Numbered from the stretch's first letter, positions 24,304 through 37,091 are shown. The stretch is DNA of 64,000 bases from Rhizoctonia solani (GCF_016906535.1 NC_057381.1:1488001-1552000), one strand, 5' to 3'. Translations and numbers: made by a program. The notes: generated by a model not told the origin, from the sequence alone.

Positions 24304-26589
24304 CTTGGGTCAATGTTCAAGTGAACTTTCGATTCTTTGTAGGCTTTTATACACAAATTTCGCATCATTAGAGTTAAAGAAAACACATATGTTGAGGCGA
24401 CGGACCCTGCTGAACCTGAGCTTGGCATACTAGAGAGCGTAACGCGCAGACGGACTACGAAGGTACCATTCCGCCTGTAATCGTGTTTTATGCCGAGAGA
24501 GCAGCATCGTTTTGAGCTCAACGTCATAATCAGAGGTGGATAGAAGTGCTTACCTGATCTGTTCAAGTATAGCGAGCCAGAAGTTTACACCCGCAATAGT
24601 GCGTCAATCACGTAAGGCTGGCTTCGCACAGTGGAACTGGCGTGCCGCGGGCGTGAAAACCTTACCACGAATTATAAATTAACCAGCCACTCAAGAGAAC
24701 AGACAATTGGTCGGCCGAGCACAGTCCGAGTATAGCTTGCTTAAAACGTCCGAGAATATGCATACGAACATGTCTTCTGTGGAAGTTGATGGCACGCATG
24801 TAAGTCACGTGTTTCATATTCTTAGCACATCTTCAAATGCATGACACTGAGTAATCGGAGCTACTGTACAATGTGCGCATTAACGGGACCACTCTACAAA
24901 AGCAACCGCGACAAAGAGAGCTCCTAGAATAAATCCACAAAAACCAGGCAAGCGGCTTAGTACAGGTAAAACAAAGTATTCCATGGCCAGAAAGAGGCTC
25001 ACGGTCGGACTGTGAAAAAGACACAGTCTTTCCGACAGTTGATCAGGCTACATAGTTTTGAGCTGTTCACGTATTAAATTGTGGACATGCGAGCCCAGCG
25101 TGCGGAGGCATCACATGTGTTACTTGACCGATGGCGGAGGTCGCAGCCACGTGAGTCAGCTCATCGTTCTTCCCTACTACGGCCTCGGAGTGGCGTACTG
25201 AGCGCGAGGATCCAGCCTCTCCTAGCGGCTTTCGGAGCCCACTCTCCATCCCTGACATTTTCGTCGCATATTTAACGTTATTCAATTACTTGTTTGTTAT
25301 CATATCTTATCATATACCCATTCCTTTCACCTACCCACGCTGTGCGGTTCTTTGCCACTCCAAACCTTCGATCCGGACGGTCGCAGTGTTGGGTGGCCGG
25401 TCCAACGCCCCTAGGTCGCCTGAGGGTAGCCACGCGCTCCCCCACTTGCACCGCCTACAGAACCCGCATAGCATACATAATAGCGACTGAAGCGTAGGTC
25501 AAGTGATCACCACATGAGCACTCCGTGTCTCCAAGATGGGAGGCATTCAAGGTCTGTCTCTAGGAAAATGGCCGCTTGAGAAGTAAATAAATCATGAGAA
25601 CACTAATCGCAGGGTTTTTATTGAAGTTTGCGTGAAATTTAAGCAATGGTGAGCACTATATGTGTTGTTTGACATTTTTACGGTGCACTATGACCGCTGA
25701 TCTTCTGATGCGTTTTGGTCGCTGACCGGGTAGCTTGAACCTTTGCTTATGCCGTTGTACGGTCGAAGATAGAGCTCGAACTGCATATACGACATAGTAG
25801 GTTTGCACTTGTTCGGGCCCCAGAGCCTCTTTCCTACTTGGGGAAGTTATATAGGATGGCCACCGACCACGCTGTATTCCTATCTATACTATATTAGTGT
25901 ATTTAAAAATACCCGTTAAAAGTCTCTGCATCGCTCTGGATGTGCTACTCTTAGTTGTTACTTTAGATATGACTATGCTTGGCCTGATATTGTCAGAAAG
26001 GGTTGAACGCAGCGAATATATAGGACTTTCTAAAGGAATCATCAACTCTCATTCAGCCGTCTGAACATAATGCACGAGTGGAAACGAAGATAATGTTAAC
26101 AAGCACAATAGATGGGGTCATGCGGCTTCCTGCACTTTCGATGGTCAGAATGTATTCGATATCTGTCACCATGAAAGCTCACCCATGTATTCGTTAGCCA
26201 TTCGTTGGTGGCCAAATAGTAATCCAACTTGAAGACCTTCAGTTTGTGTTCGACACCCGCTTTAATTTCATATCCTACCTCTATCTGGAGCTCCTTAAAC
26301 ATACCAGTGCGGCCGAGGTGATCATGTATGCTGCTGTACATGTTTAACGTCGATTCGCAAATATATTGTCCAACGCAAACCTGTCCTTCCGCCTTTGCTA
26401 CGCCTCATCACTTCTGGTGGGGAGCTTATCTCAAGCAGTGTCCTCAAATCTTGGTGAAGAACCATAGGCCAATGTCCTCGTTTTGTTAATACGTACGGTC
26501 CAACAGCAGCGACCGTCAGCATGTGTATCATTGTTTTCCAAGTGAGCTCCTAAGTCGGGTTTAGATCCCGATAACCATATGGGAGGGGA
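24304..26589. other. Gene-poor region
   Basis: About 2.3 kb upstream of the carboxylesterase and before the adenylation relic. Holds the second copy of the dispersed repeat (25352-25427). ORFs of 60-90 codons lack family features. Confidence 0.45.
25352..25427. repeat. Second copy of the dispersed repeat
   Basis: Matches 5791-5866 in the order TGCCAC, AA-CCTTCGATC, ACGG, TTGGGTGGCC, CC-AGGTC. GC-richer than its surroundings. Confidence 0.35.
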
Positions 26590-27220
26590 AGGATGATGTG
26601 GATGAATCAGTGATTCCCATAGGCCATCCGCTTAAAGACTACATGTGCTATGTTCTTGATCCTGACACAAACACACCCGCCCCGCCCAGCAAGGATGGGA
26701 TCCTCATTGTTGTCGAGTCCGGGGTATTTGGACCAGAGCTTGACTCAAAAGAGTTCATTTCGGACCCTGGGCGAATTCTGTTGAATGTGAGAGTGTGTAC
26801 AACACGCGCGCCGGCTAAGTTCAAGGCTTGTGAGAGCCGACAACAATGTATTAATTCAGAAGCCGTGTAGATTCGCAGGTCAGGGGAAGTTCGGTTTTTA
26901 TTTGTCCAGTTGGGTATAGAATATTTATCTGTACCTTGAGGTCTGCGGCCTCTTCAAAAGCAGACGAAATAGGGGTGTATTCGGAAAACCATTCACGCGC
27001 GACAGATTGCCGTCATTGTAGGTGAGCCGCACGAACAGCGATATAACATACTGCACGCATGTATGGTCATATTATCAGGCCCTGACAATGATCCTCTGTT
27101 TATCGATGACCTGTTTGAACACTGCGCTCAAACTTTCAGGTCCTATGAAACCAAGCAATTCTACAAGGCCGACGCGATCCAACTACCATTATATTATATT
27201 GTGGTTGCGAAAGAGTAGCA
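26590..27220 (+). pseudogene. Relic of an adenylate-forming (AMP-binding) enzyme
   Basis: Two separated coding-like pieces in order. At 26600-26790, IPIGHPLKDYMCYVLDPDTN resembles the segment of AMP-binding enzymes after the core, followed by a weak GxxxxG-like stretch. At 27000-27218, QIAVIVGEPHEQRYNILHA then DDLFEHCAQTFRSYE and FYKADAIQLPL resemble the AMP-binding C-terminal domain. The N-terminal core with the P-loop (SGTTG-type) and the A5 region is absent upstream, so this is a truncated remnant. Not assignable to NRPS or acyl-CoA ligase. Confidence 0.45.
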
Positions 27221-27597
27221 ACGATATTATTGAATGAGGTAGTAGGTAGGCATAGCTGGTCAGTAGCAGTATTTTTCAAGCGTGTCAATATTAATTAATT
27301 AGATTCAGTAGTACTACGACCGCCTGCCACATGGTCATTGTTGTGCAACAAACGCGTTTTTGTTCTGCTTTATTGGTCCCGGCATGTTTGCTATAATCGA
27401 CGAGACCAGGACAGGAATTCGTCTGTGAAGTATACGCATGTAATGGCTTGGATCCTCAAATATATGGATGGATTATCGCATGGTCCGCTTCCTTTGAATA
27501 ATCCTGTTTGTAGTGTTTCACAGAAGTAGACGCATATTTCTACCCATTATAACCCCAAAACGAGCAATCATATGATATGACACCAGAGAATGATGAC
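27221..27597. other. Intergenic stretch
   Basis: 377 bp, AT-rich, between the adenylation relic and the stop of the Q-rich gene. Nothing supported. Confidence 0.5.
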
Positions 27598-29166
27598 TCA
27601 GCCAAACATAAAACTAGCACCTTGAATGGCGATATTGGTCGGGTCCATGCCTCCCATCATCATACTCATCAGCATATTAGGATCCATACCAGATGCGTTC
27701 GCGAGGCTGGCCCAGTCAACCGGTGGGGCCCCTCCCGATTGAGTTTGCGAAAGCAAATCAAGCATTTGTTGGTTCTGCTGCGCGTTCTGATATGGATTGA
27801 AGTTAGTCGCGCTTTGCTGGTATTGTTGAAGCATCGACATCATTTGATTGCTCTGCGCTTGTTGTTGCTGTTGTATATTCGCGAGTAACTGCGTGGTGCT
27901 ATTCGAGGAAGTGGCCTGTTGAGCCTGTAATTGTTGAAACAAATTGGCTTGCTGTTGCGCTTGCTGATGTTGGGCAGCAGCAAAGATCTGAGCAATAGTA
28001 TAGACGTGGACGACTGTTGCGTTTGGGAAATCGCTGTAGGAGGACGGAGGTTTGCTGTGCTTGTTGTGCTTGTATATTCGCCAGCGTAGTCATAACTGTT
28101 GGTTATGCGGGGATCCGCGGCCAGAGATGTTCCTCCTTGTATTCCTTGCCAAATACATTCTGCTGCTGACTATATCCTGGCCGAAACCAGAGGACTGAGG
28201 AATATGGGTGGGTTGACCAAAGGTCGGAGACACATAAGGTTGACTCGGTCGTGTCCCAGATGACCTGGCCGGTTCGGATCTGGAGTATGACTATGGCTTT
28301 GTGGAGCCGCTGACTCCCTCTGGAGGCTGATCAGTTCGGCCACGTTACTGGTATTTAAGGAACTTCCACCAAGTTGACTCGAGTTGTGACCCTTCTATGA
28401 TTCGTTACGTCTATAATCCGGGGATGGGGCAATCTAATCGATACTCACAGAAAAGGGACCGGGTAAATTTACTGCCACTTGATGAACCAGTGCAATGTTC
28501 ATTTAATGGGTTCTGAACCAAGTTACTAGATTGGCGTGAATCCTGAGGACGCCCTGCAAAAGTGTGCCTCCTAGTAAGGGATTCCTGGGAGGCAGAGGCC
28601 CTATCCTTGGAGGTGGAGTAGGTGTTTAGGCTCGCTGTGTATGTATTTCGCGCGGTGTATTATTAGGACCGGATGGAACCTGGGGCGACGTGACTTGGCA
28701 AGTGGAGTGGGGGTAACGGATGGCGAAGGTCGGTTTAAATCTGGCCGTAAGACTAAAGACCAGAACGTGAAGGCAGAGGTGGGGGTGGAGGAGGATGAAC
28801 GAATGTTGGGCGCGGCGGGTTCGCCTAGGAGTAGTAGCGGTCTATGTTCTCCAGTTCAGTTCGATATCAATAAGGCTGGCTCACGTACTGGTGGCGGCGT
28901 GCTTGCTCGAGACGAATCATCATTGAGTATATTTTGTTGTAGCCAGATAGTTATTTGTGATCTTTTAGTAAAATCCGAAACTTCCCAGTCTTTGAGAACA
29001 GCAGCCAGTTGTGTCTGGGTTGGTAGATAGAGCTTTAGATTCGATAATGCGCTGGAGATCTTTGAGTCAACCGCTGATGTCACTAAGCCCTGAGAATAAG
29101 ACGATCGCGTTGTTGGATAGCTTTGCGTAAGCGGGAGAGCTCGGCCGTGGTGAGCGGATTGTCCAT
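27598..29166 (-). CDS. Gln-rich low-complexity protein, structure unresolved
   Basis: Unrecognised protein. The N-terminus from ATG 29166 reads MDNPLTTAELSRLRKAIQQR, a short charged helix. It continues one frame over at LVTSAVDSKISSALSNLKLY and FTKRSQITIWLQQNIL, so one base seems missing in the G-run near 29090. The C-terminus is clear: QQAQQQANLFQQLQAQQ, QQQQQAQSNQMMSMLQQ and DPNMLMSMMMGGMDP, ending with TGA at 27598. Codons between 28000 and 28850 change frame repeatedly (for example YVSPTFGQPTHIPQSSGF), so more introns or gaps exist than I can place. Poly-Gln plus Met-rich composition suggests a nuclear or RNA-related scaffold; function not claimed. Confidence 0.55.
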
Positions 29167-29752
29167 AATGGCGTGGAGTTTGAACAGCCCGTGATACCAA
29201 GTAGTAGCGCGAGTAATGCCACAAAACAAGCCTTGTATATAGCGCCACTTGTCCCAGTAGATAGCAACAGAGGTAATTGATATAATATATTTTCGGTCTA
29301 TTTTACTGGTCGTTACAGGCGAGTCATGAGGCTGGGAAGTGTGGGGGAAAGTGGCACCCAAACACTGGATGTGGCACAAGTTGCAAATAATTGCAATCAC
29401 AAGTCAAACGCCCCAAGAGCGCCCGTACATTACGTGGCTACGGGCGCCAGCGTCGCATCAACTCGAACAGATCGAAAAATAGAGCATTTTCGGGGCATTT
29501 ACATACATCGCGCGGAGCGGTCGCCCTTGGCCCCAATCAATTACCAATGGTCACACGTGACAGGTTGATTTTGACGATTGGCCACATAAAATCCGGGTCC
29601 TAGCCACCTCATCACACCCTTCACGCCACAAACCGCCTGATTTCAGGATTTCTTCCGGTTCTTTTCAACCCGAAGCGGTATATAAACTTCCTATCTGCAC
29701 TCTCCCGTAGCCACGCTCCCCTTCTAGCCACTTCTTAGTTCACTACTACACG
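29167..29752. other. Divergent promoter region, Q-rich gene / RNase III-like gene
   Basis: 586 bp with two start codons facing away. A TATA-like 'gtatataaac' lies near 29680, about 70 bp before the plus-strand ATG. No ORF supported. Confidence 0.55.
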
Positions 29753-31114
29753 ATGCCAATGTCAATCAACTTCTCTGAGAAAGCGCTCAAATCGTTGATG
29801 TCACCGCCGCCCCCGGCCCAGCCATTGAGAGATCTCATGCTGACGATCGGCTCCTCCAAAGACCTTAAGGTTCTTGCAATGACGGGCCGAGATCTACTCA
29901 AATGCTGCGTGCGCTCCAGAAAATTCAAGCCCCCAATTGATCCAGACTTTGAGGTGAGATTATTTTACTTTTTTTTTTTCGGTGCTACCTACTGAGCGCC
30001 TTGACGTCAGGTCAACGTGGACGAGGATATTTCTGAGCGCAATCTCGCACGGGTGGCTCGGGAGAGCTTGCTACTACAGCGCCTAAAGGTAGACGATGTG
30101 GCTAATAACCCAATTGATGTAGCCCAAATCTTTTGTGCCTATGTGGGTGCCACGTTTGCGTGTTCCCTAAAAGAAGAAGGAAGCAATCAGATACACGATT
30201 CCATTAACGATCTTTGCGTCATGGTCCTTGACGACAATGCAAGAGAGGCAGCAGACAGCAATAGCCACGAGGCAAGAGAATTTTAAAATTCAATTTTCGA
30301 GACAGCATGCTTATTTTGATACAGAGAATGTCGATATTGCTGGCTTGCAGCGTATGGACACACCCATAAAGCCAGACCTGCACTAAGCTATGCATCTTCA
30401 ACAAGAGCGTCTTCAACAACCCACTTTTTCGAAGATCGAAGCAATGAATCTGTCTCCAGCGGTAGGTCTCCGCCACCGCTGTCATATGGAGCGCACTACC
30501 AGCAGCCTTTTCAACCATATTACCATACACCCAACGCAACTATGATTCCACCGCATATGCAACCCCCTCACTCGCTGCACGCGCGCTTTTCTCCTTATTC
30601 TCCAGGTCCCGGCGGTCCCGTTCACACCTCAAGCCCTGCTGCATTGGCCCACCCACAGCCTCAGTACAACGTCAACCTCCCCAGGGATGCATCGCAAACC
30701 GTGTATCCCACACAGCCACCCCTGGGTGCTATGCCACCTGGTGGCTATCCCGCTATGGGAATAGGTCCGAATTCAGGATTCGCACCACCCGCACCAGGGC
30801 CCGCGCCGGCGCCTGTAGCCGCTCCTCAGCAAACACAGGGTTTCTCGCTTATCAACGAGATGGCGATGAAAAACCGTAGGAGTGTCTCATGGCAACAGGC
30901 AAAGGTTGGCCAGCAGCACATGCCAGAGTGGACCATGTGGTTATTCCGTAAGTGAAGATCGATGTTGGTTTTGGTTCCGATTCACTGATAAGATTATCGG
31001 ATACATCTAGTCGATGGTGAACTTCGAGGTCAGGGAACCGCGCCGACTAAGCAAGCCGCAAAGGAACTCGCGTCTAAAGCTGCTTTACAGGCCCTCGGAT
31101 GGATACAAGGCTAA
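29753..31114 (+). CDS. RNase III-like domain plus C-terminal dsRNA-binding domain
   Basis: Residues about 10-155 resemble an RNase III fold: ALKSLMSPPPPAQPLRDL, LKVLAMTGRDLLKCCV at the place of the signature helix, NLARVARESLLLQRLKV, then DVAQIFCAYVGATFACSLK at the place of the second acidic motif. A Pro/Gly/Gln-rich linker (30400-30830) follows, then a dsRNA-binding motif: FSLINEMAMKNRRSVSWQ, W/LDGELRGQGTA and PTKQAAKELASKAALQALGW. Exons 29753-29953, about 30011-30271, a middle exon from roughly 30390 to 30947, and 31011-31114. The middle junctions (30272-30390) are unresolved. The acidic residues of active RNase III are not seen, so this is probably a non-catalytic dsRNA-binding protein. 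Mitochondrial mL44 has a comparable layout, but without this linker. Confidence 0.65.
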
Positions 31115-33786
31115 ATATCACCTGCATCCGCTCTTCCCCCCCTTTTTTTCTTTCTTTCTTTTTACTTCAGTGAGAATTAGACCATCTCTGGTTGCTTTGG
31201 CTTGATGCGCACCTTTGAAGAGACCAGTTTGAGGATTACTGGATATGTTCACACCTTAATCATTATGTTATGGCCCGGATTATGGAATTTTGCGAATTTG
31301 ATTGGCTGTACTTTGTGATGTCTCAAAATTTGTGAATATTCAAATACGCAGGGTGTCGGCACGCTGGTACTGTTATATGCTGTGCTGGTCAATCGTGGGT
31401 AATCGTGAATAACCACCCGACAATTGGCTTTGGCTAAAAACCACGGTGAACGGTAGTAGCTCTGAGCTCGAATCACGTTTCATGATGTCCTAATCATTTC
31501 GCCTACACTATTTCAATGCATACGAAGCCACTCTGCGGGCCAGCGCTGATGAGCAACGTCAATGGTAGCCTCCCAATGCTGTACGGATCAACAGGCCTAC
31601 CTCACGAGGATGTTTGAAGGCTGTTGGCAGGTGGCTGAAGTTTGAAACGCCACCAAAGTGTACTATATCAGATTGTGGAGTATTGAAGTGCTCGACTGAA
31701 AATCATTCAAGTACCTGTAATAACAGTCTTAATGTAGACCTTGAACCTGCCAAGTAGATCACGATACTTTGTCCTTTATTCATCAGAAAGGAACCTGGTA
31801 CAATGAATCGTTTAAGGTCAGACTTGTTTATGGTCTACAGTACCATAGCCTCGTAGACCCATTCCATTAGACATATCTTCCATTGTTCCAGACCTATTCA
31901 AACTATTTAAATTACGTATAAACCTACGATAGGTAAGGACTGGTGCTTCTTGTTCCACGAAGCTTCCCTGACTGTGTGACCGTTGATATCACGCACATCT
32001 ATCCCCGCACTACCGAGACTCTTGGCTCTGTAATTTTAGAGCTAAAAATATGACTCATAGATGATCTCTGGAACATAATTCAGGGCCATGTACACAGGGC
32101 TGGCTCCTATTCGAATTCAGGATGGGAGCCCGTGGGTCTGGATTATGGAGTAGTATATTCCATCGAGCTAGGATAGAAAAATTGATAGGTCGATAAATTG
32201 GACCTGAGACTGATTGGAACCGAGGACGCAATGACTCTCAATCAATGATGGGATCATTCAGACAAGCTGTATCAGACTTCTGTTCCGCAAATAGACTTAG
32301 GGGATTATGGAAATTCCTGTAATTCAAAAACCAGAGTACAGACCCAGGATCGGCAAGCTTAAAGTATGGTCAGCTTCAAGTAATGTTTAGGGTAGGGAGG
32401 GTTGAACTAGCTCCTCTTCTGTGCACTGCCTGGAGGAACCATGGACTGGAACCATTTTTTACAACTCTTAATGGGCTAGCATATATTTAGCCGTACTAGC
32501 AAATTTAAATTGTCTTGTCAACAGCTTATATCAACACAGTGATTCTTGATTACCACCAAATATCTAACTTACTAGGTGACATCCATGCTACAGGTATGGG
32601 GCATTCAAAACAACCGGGAACTGTAGGCTTATACGTCGGCTCTCCGTGGGCTGTTCGGCCTGTTGAATAATTTTTATTTGAGCAGGTTCCATGATATGTA
32701 TATAGGGTGACTGAGTCCATGGGGATAAGGAACCCCGCAGCATTCGGCACTCAGCTCCGATAAATTTCGATTGCTCTGTGTATGCGTAATCGATTGCAGG
32801 ATGTACCTTGCATATTTCCACGGTGTGGTAATATATCGATAGCGTGCACATGCTCACAATCATGAGAGAAAAGAGAGCAAGTATTACCACATGTCGACTG
32901 CGGATGCCCTGTCATTGATTCCAAAGCGTCATCTCATTAAGATCTATAGGGTCTCAAGCCGAGTCTCGTAATCTGCCAAGCAGAAAGGTTTATTATAAAC
33001 TTCGGAGCAAAACCTAATGCATACAGCCTAAACCAATATCATGCCCCATATAACCTCTACAAGTAAGAAAGTAATGTGCCGAATGTCAATTTCAATCTCC
33101 AATATCGAGCAACCTGATTTATAGCGTAAATTTATTATGAACGACAACTAATCTCGCCTCAGAAGTGATTAGACAGAGGTATCTTACTCTGATCTGAATT
33201 AGATTCGACCTGTTCTGCGGGGACGATGGGTTTGTTGATCAAATACCCATAGGATGTCACTGGGGTACTTGGCCAATCGGGTAGCCACGCGCTCTAAACT
33301 TAGGCAATTGACCCCAGTAATCTTCAAATGCTATGATGCACATAGTGATGAACGAGAGGGAAGATAGGATCCATTAACTCAAATGACTTCCCGTTATTGG
33401 TTTTGCTTTGAGGATTTTAAACGTTGTCCGAATATCAAGTATTTGTTCGCCTCGAGTTAGTATACCTAGCTCTGCTTCAGAGGTCGTGGATATGGTGTGA
33501 TTCCGATCACTCCCCACATTCGGGCATATGACTGTTCCGGTATCATAGTAATGAGCGCATGGTTTTAGTTTCTCCTGACTGCGCACTTTGCAAATTATAT
33601 GCACTTCGAAGATCGAAATCATGACTCTAAATCTTCGAGGTTTGCTGGGAAAGTATGATCTACTATTGAATAAATGTCTGGGTCGATTGGATATCACTCC
33701 CGTGTCAAAAGCTGGCTCGTAGTCCAACCTAAGCTCATAAGCTTCAACCAGAGAACTTGTTGGCTCCTTATATCCTAATACCCACA
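31115..33786. other. Long AT-rich intergenic region
   Basis: About 2.7 kb with no convincing gene. A minus-strand ORF at 32588-32890 has a hydrophobic stretch (ILALFSLMIVSMCTLSIYY), and one at 33374-33787 is 137 codons long. Neither has a family signature. Confidence 0.45.
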
Positions 33787-36700
33787 ATGGCTTGTGATAG
33801 ATGTTGGCGTTTAAAAGTTAGCACTTTCATTGGCCAAGCGCACATAACTTACTTGAAGCATATAATATAGGTACGCTGCGTGTTCGATCCAGCTACTGAT
33901 GAAGATTGTGCATTGTGTAGTAAGCAGGTAGCCGAATGTATATGGACACGAACCAAAAAGCCAACCCCAGCTCCGGATGAACAGTTAGTACCATGAATTC
34001 AATACTCATATTTTTGTGACAATGCTAAACACTTAACTACTACCTAGCTATGTCTTCTACCTTGAAGGTCGAGCGAAGGAGATTGAAGAACGCCTAAAAC
34101 AAGTTGGTTATTTGGACATCTCGGAATTTTGTTGTACTTGCTTATGGATAGTTGAAGGTGTTACCAGGCATTAATCTCAAACGAGAAATCGACAACTTGT
34201 TGGAGATCCGTCATGAAGCTGAGGATACCCGTTGTTTAAACGCCCCCAATGATGCCACCACATCACAAACAAGTGTCAGCCGGAGCCGGGAGAGTACAAC
34301 CCTGTTGACTCAACACAGCCTTGGCCATATTAGTACCCCGGTTGCTTCTCGAATGTTGCAGGCTATTCGACTCACCAATGTAACGCTCGCCCCAGCTACT
34401 GCTTGTGAAGACTACGAGGAGAATGCTTTGTGGAAACAAAGCCCTATTGGCCCCGAGCCCCAATACTATGGCCCATCTAGCATAGAGGCTCTAGTCCTAC
34501 AAGCTGAATTATGCTTGGATCAAGCTATAGGGAAGAAGGAGCATCTCAGATACGAGCTTTCATGCCCACAAGGGGTAGAAAGCTATGCATATGCTAGTGA
34601 CGAGATTGCCACTCCTAGTCTTCAAGCGGAGTTTCCACCGGCTGATTTGACTTCCATTCTGGTTGCGCGGTATTTTGAACGTGTACACCCGGTGATTCCC
34701 GTTCTTCACCAGCCACTCTTTGAATCCCAACTTCGCAACAATCTTCACGCACAAGATGATGGTTTCGCACGCCTGCTGCTCATAGTTTGTGCTATAGGCG
34801 CTCGTTGGTGCGGGGATCCTAGAGTTTTGGATGAACAATCGCCCTCAGAATTAAGTGCTGGATTTCGGTGGTTTCGGGCTGCATATAGGAATGGAATCAA
34901 TTTCATGTATATGCCTTCTCTGGCTAATGCTCAGTTCGTGGTGGTAGGTATAATCTCCGAATACAAACCTTGAGCTCCTATGCTAATACCTCGGTTATAG
35001 CTCTCGTTATATTTTTTCCTCGGCTCCTCAACGTATGATATGGCTTGGCTTTTTGCTGCCAAGGTGTCGAGGATATTTGATGCTCTGGGGGCGCATAGAA
35101 GAAAGAAATCAGTCACTCTAGCCGACGAGCTATTAAAAAGGTCTTTCAGGTAAAATCCTGGTTATTTTATATGGATACGTCTTCCGTTAACGCTGAGCTA
35201 AATGATTTTGAACAGGTGTTTTCTTATAATGGATCAAATTACAAGGTATAGTTGGGATATACATTACTAGGCAGTGGTCGGTCTAGTTACACTAATTCGG
35301 GGTTGTTGTTATACAGCGCCACTGTAGGGCGGCCCAGCGTATTCCAGAACCTTGAGTCAGTCATAGACATATACCTTGTCCATGTCCTTTGAAACGTTAA
35401 ATCTCATTATCAGAATCGATGTTGATGATGTTCTGGAAGTCGACGATCTTTATTGGTCCCCAGAGCTCAATGCATCGCCACCACCAGTGTCTCAGGGCAG
35501 CTCCCTGCAACTTGTTGTCTTGAACTACTCTTCTAGGCTTTGCACCATCACAGGCCAGGCTATCCAGATTGCGGTGAATACAAAACGATCGAGTTTTGAA
35601 TCGGTCGAGTATTAATCCACTAAATTTGATACAGACTTTGCCTGGGAGCACCAAAGTGCGGATCGGTCTTGATACACCTCAAGGAGAAGAATGGGTAGCT
35701 CGCAACCTAAACCAGCAGCTCAATAAATGGGTCGCTTCTGTTCCAATAAATCGTACGAATTTCTCTACAAAACACATCGAATATAAACGCTAATGATCAT
35801 TGGTTATAACTTCTTGACGCTAATATCACTCCGGCATCTGCTTTTGGCAGTTCGCCTTCCTGATCCAGAGCGCTTCGCCGAACATTCAATATCGCACCTA
35901 CACCTGGTGCTTACGTTATGGACCTGTTATTGTTACACTACCATATACATCAACCGGTCGTTCATCAACAGTAAAGTCCCAGAAATTGCCACCGCCTCAT
36001 TCCACAATTGCTACCAGGCCGCCCGTCAATGCGCAGAGTCGGTGGACGCCTACTACAAAGTTCCCGATGTACTTCCACTTGAAAGCGCTATCCCTGGGGT
36101 CTTCTCAAGCGCAATGATTTTGATTATTGATTCGATCGCGAACTCGAGTCCGGAGCAACTTGAAGCCGGAGGTACCGTTTTACATAATCCAGAGCATAAT
36201 GCAACTCGAAATGAACGAGACATCGAAACGTGTCTAGAAGTCCTCGAGCGCATGGAGCGCTGTTGGAAAATCGCTGGAAAGCTTAGGTGTGTCCGTCGTT
36301 GTGTGATAATCAAGTCTAACTAATTAGACCACCTTGGGCTTAGGGATGTTGTGAAAGAATTTCGAGAAGTATGGAGTTCTCATATCTCCCCTCCATTGAC
36401 GACCGTTTCAGAGCCAACGCAACCCCCGGAAGAGTGGTGTACCCACAAATCATATGCGACCGCACCTTTTGCGGTCGAGAGATTACAACCTACAGGGTTA
36501 TATGCACATCAAGTTACGAGAACACCTATGCTTGCTGACGGGCTGAACCCGGCTCCCGTTTTCCCTAATGCATTTGTCAATGAAATGGGTGAGCCAAACC
36601 TTCTAACCGCCCAAATGCAATCCGGTATGTGATATCTACCTTCTTCTGTCTTGTCCACCTCGAATTCACTTGTGTTTTTGATTTAGCCAGGACTTACGAT

Positions 36701-36937
36701 GGACCTCAGAGCGCTGCTTATGCTGCTCAGTTTCTGCCTGAAGAAGCGGCAATTAACTTTGGTGATGTAATGGTTCCTGATAGCGCAAATTATGATTTAT
36801 TCTCGCTACTTCCGGGATCGGAACAGTAAGTTGTCCTAAACTTTGTCAGGCTAGTTATGAACATTGCCGAATGTAGCGATTGGAACGATACCATGGGGAG
36901 TGTTTTGAGACTTTGGGATAGCGAGCCGGGCCCATAA
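33787..36937 (+). CDS. Zn2Cys6 transcription factor with fungal-specific regulatory domain (copy 1)
   Basis: Binuclear zinc-cluster regulator. The first two exons give the DNA-binding domain: MACDRCWRLK, intron, VRCVFDPATDEDCALCSK, then ECIWTRTKKPTP. All six cysteines are in order. A short dimerisation coiled coil follows (YVFYLEGRAKEIEERLKQ). The middle-homology domain begins with DLTSILVARYFERVHPVIPV and contains GARWCGDPRVLDE, WLFAAKVSRIFDALGAHRRK, CFLIMDQITSATVGRPSVFQ, DDLYWSPELN and MILIIDSIAN. At least ten introns keep frame throughout. The last exon (DWNDTMGSVLRLWDSEPGP) ends with TAA at 36935-36937; an alternative stop without splicing is at 36827. Copy 2 lies on the other side of ELP4. 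Complete, apparently functional. Confidence 0.9.
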
Positions 36938-37091
36938 TATGAGATGAATTGAAGGAGAATGCCATTTGTGTAGTGGCGTTTTCCCACCTGCCTCATTCAT
37001 CCTAGAGTCGTTTTGCCAGGGTAACCAAGGAGATATTACGCAGTACCAGATAAATGAGTATAATGCTATTATATAAACCATCCAAATAGGG

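Noticed and set aside
32588..32890. Minus-strand ORF with a hydrophobic stretch
   Set aside because: A single membrane-like segment in AT-rich DNA is expected by chance; no flanking exons found.
33374..33787. 137-codon minus-strand ORF next to the Zn2Cys6 gene
   Set aside because: No domain, signal or splice context; AT-rich codon use; ends exactly at the start of the well-supported plus-strand gene.
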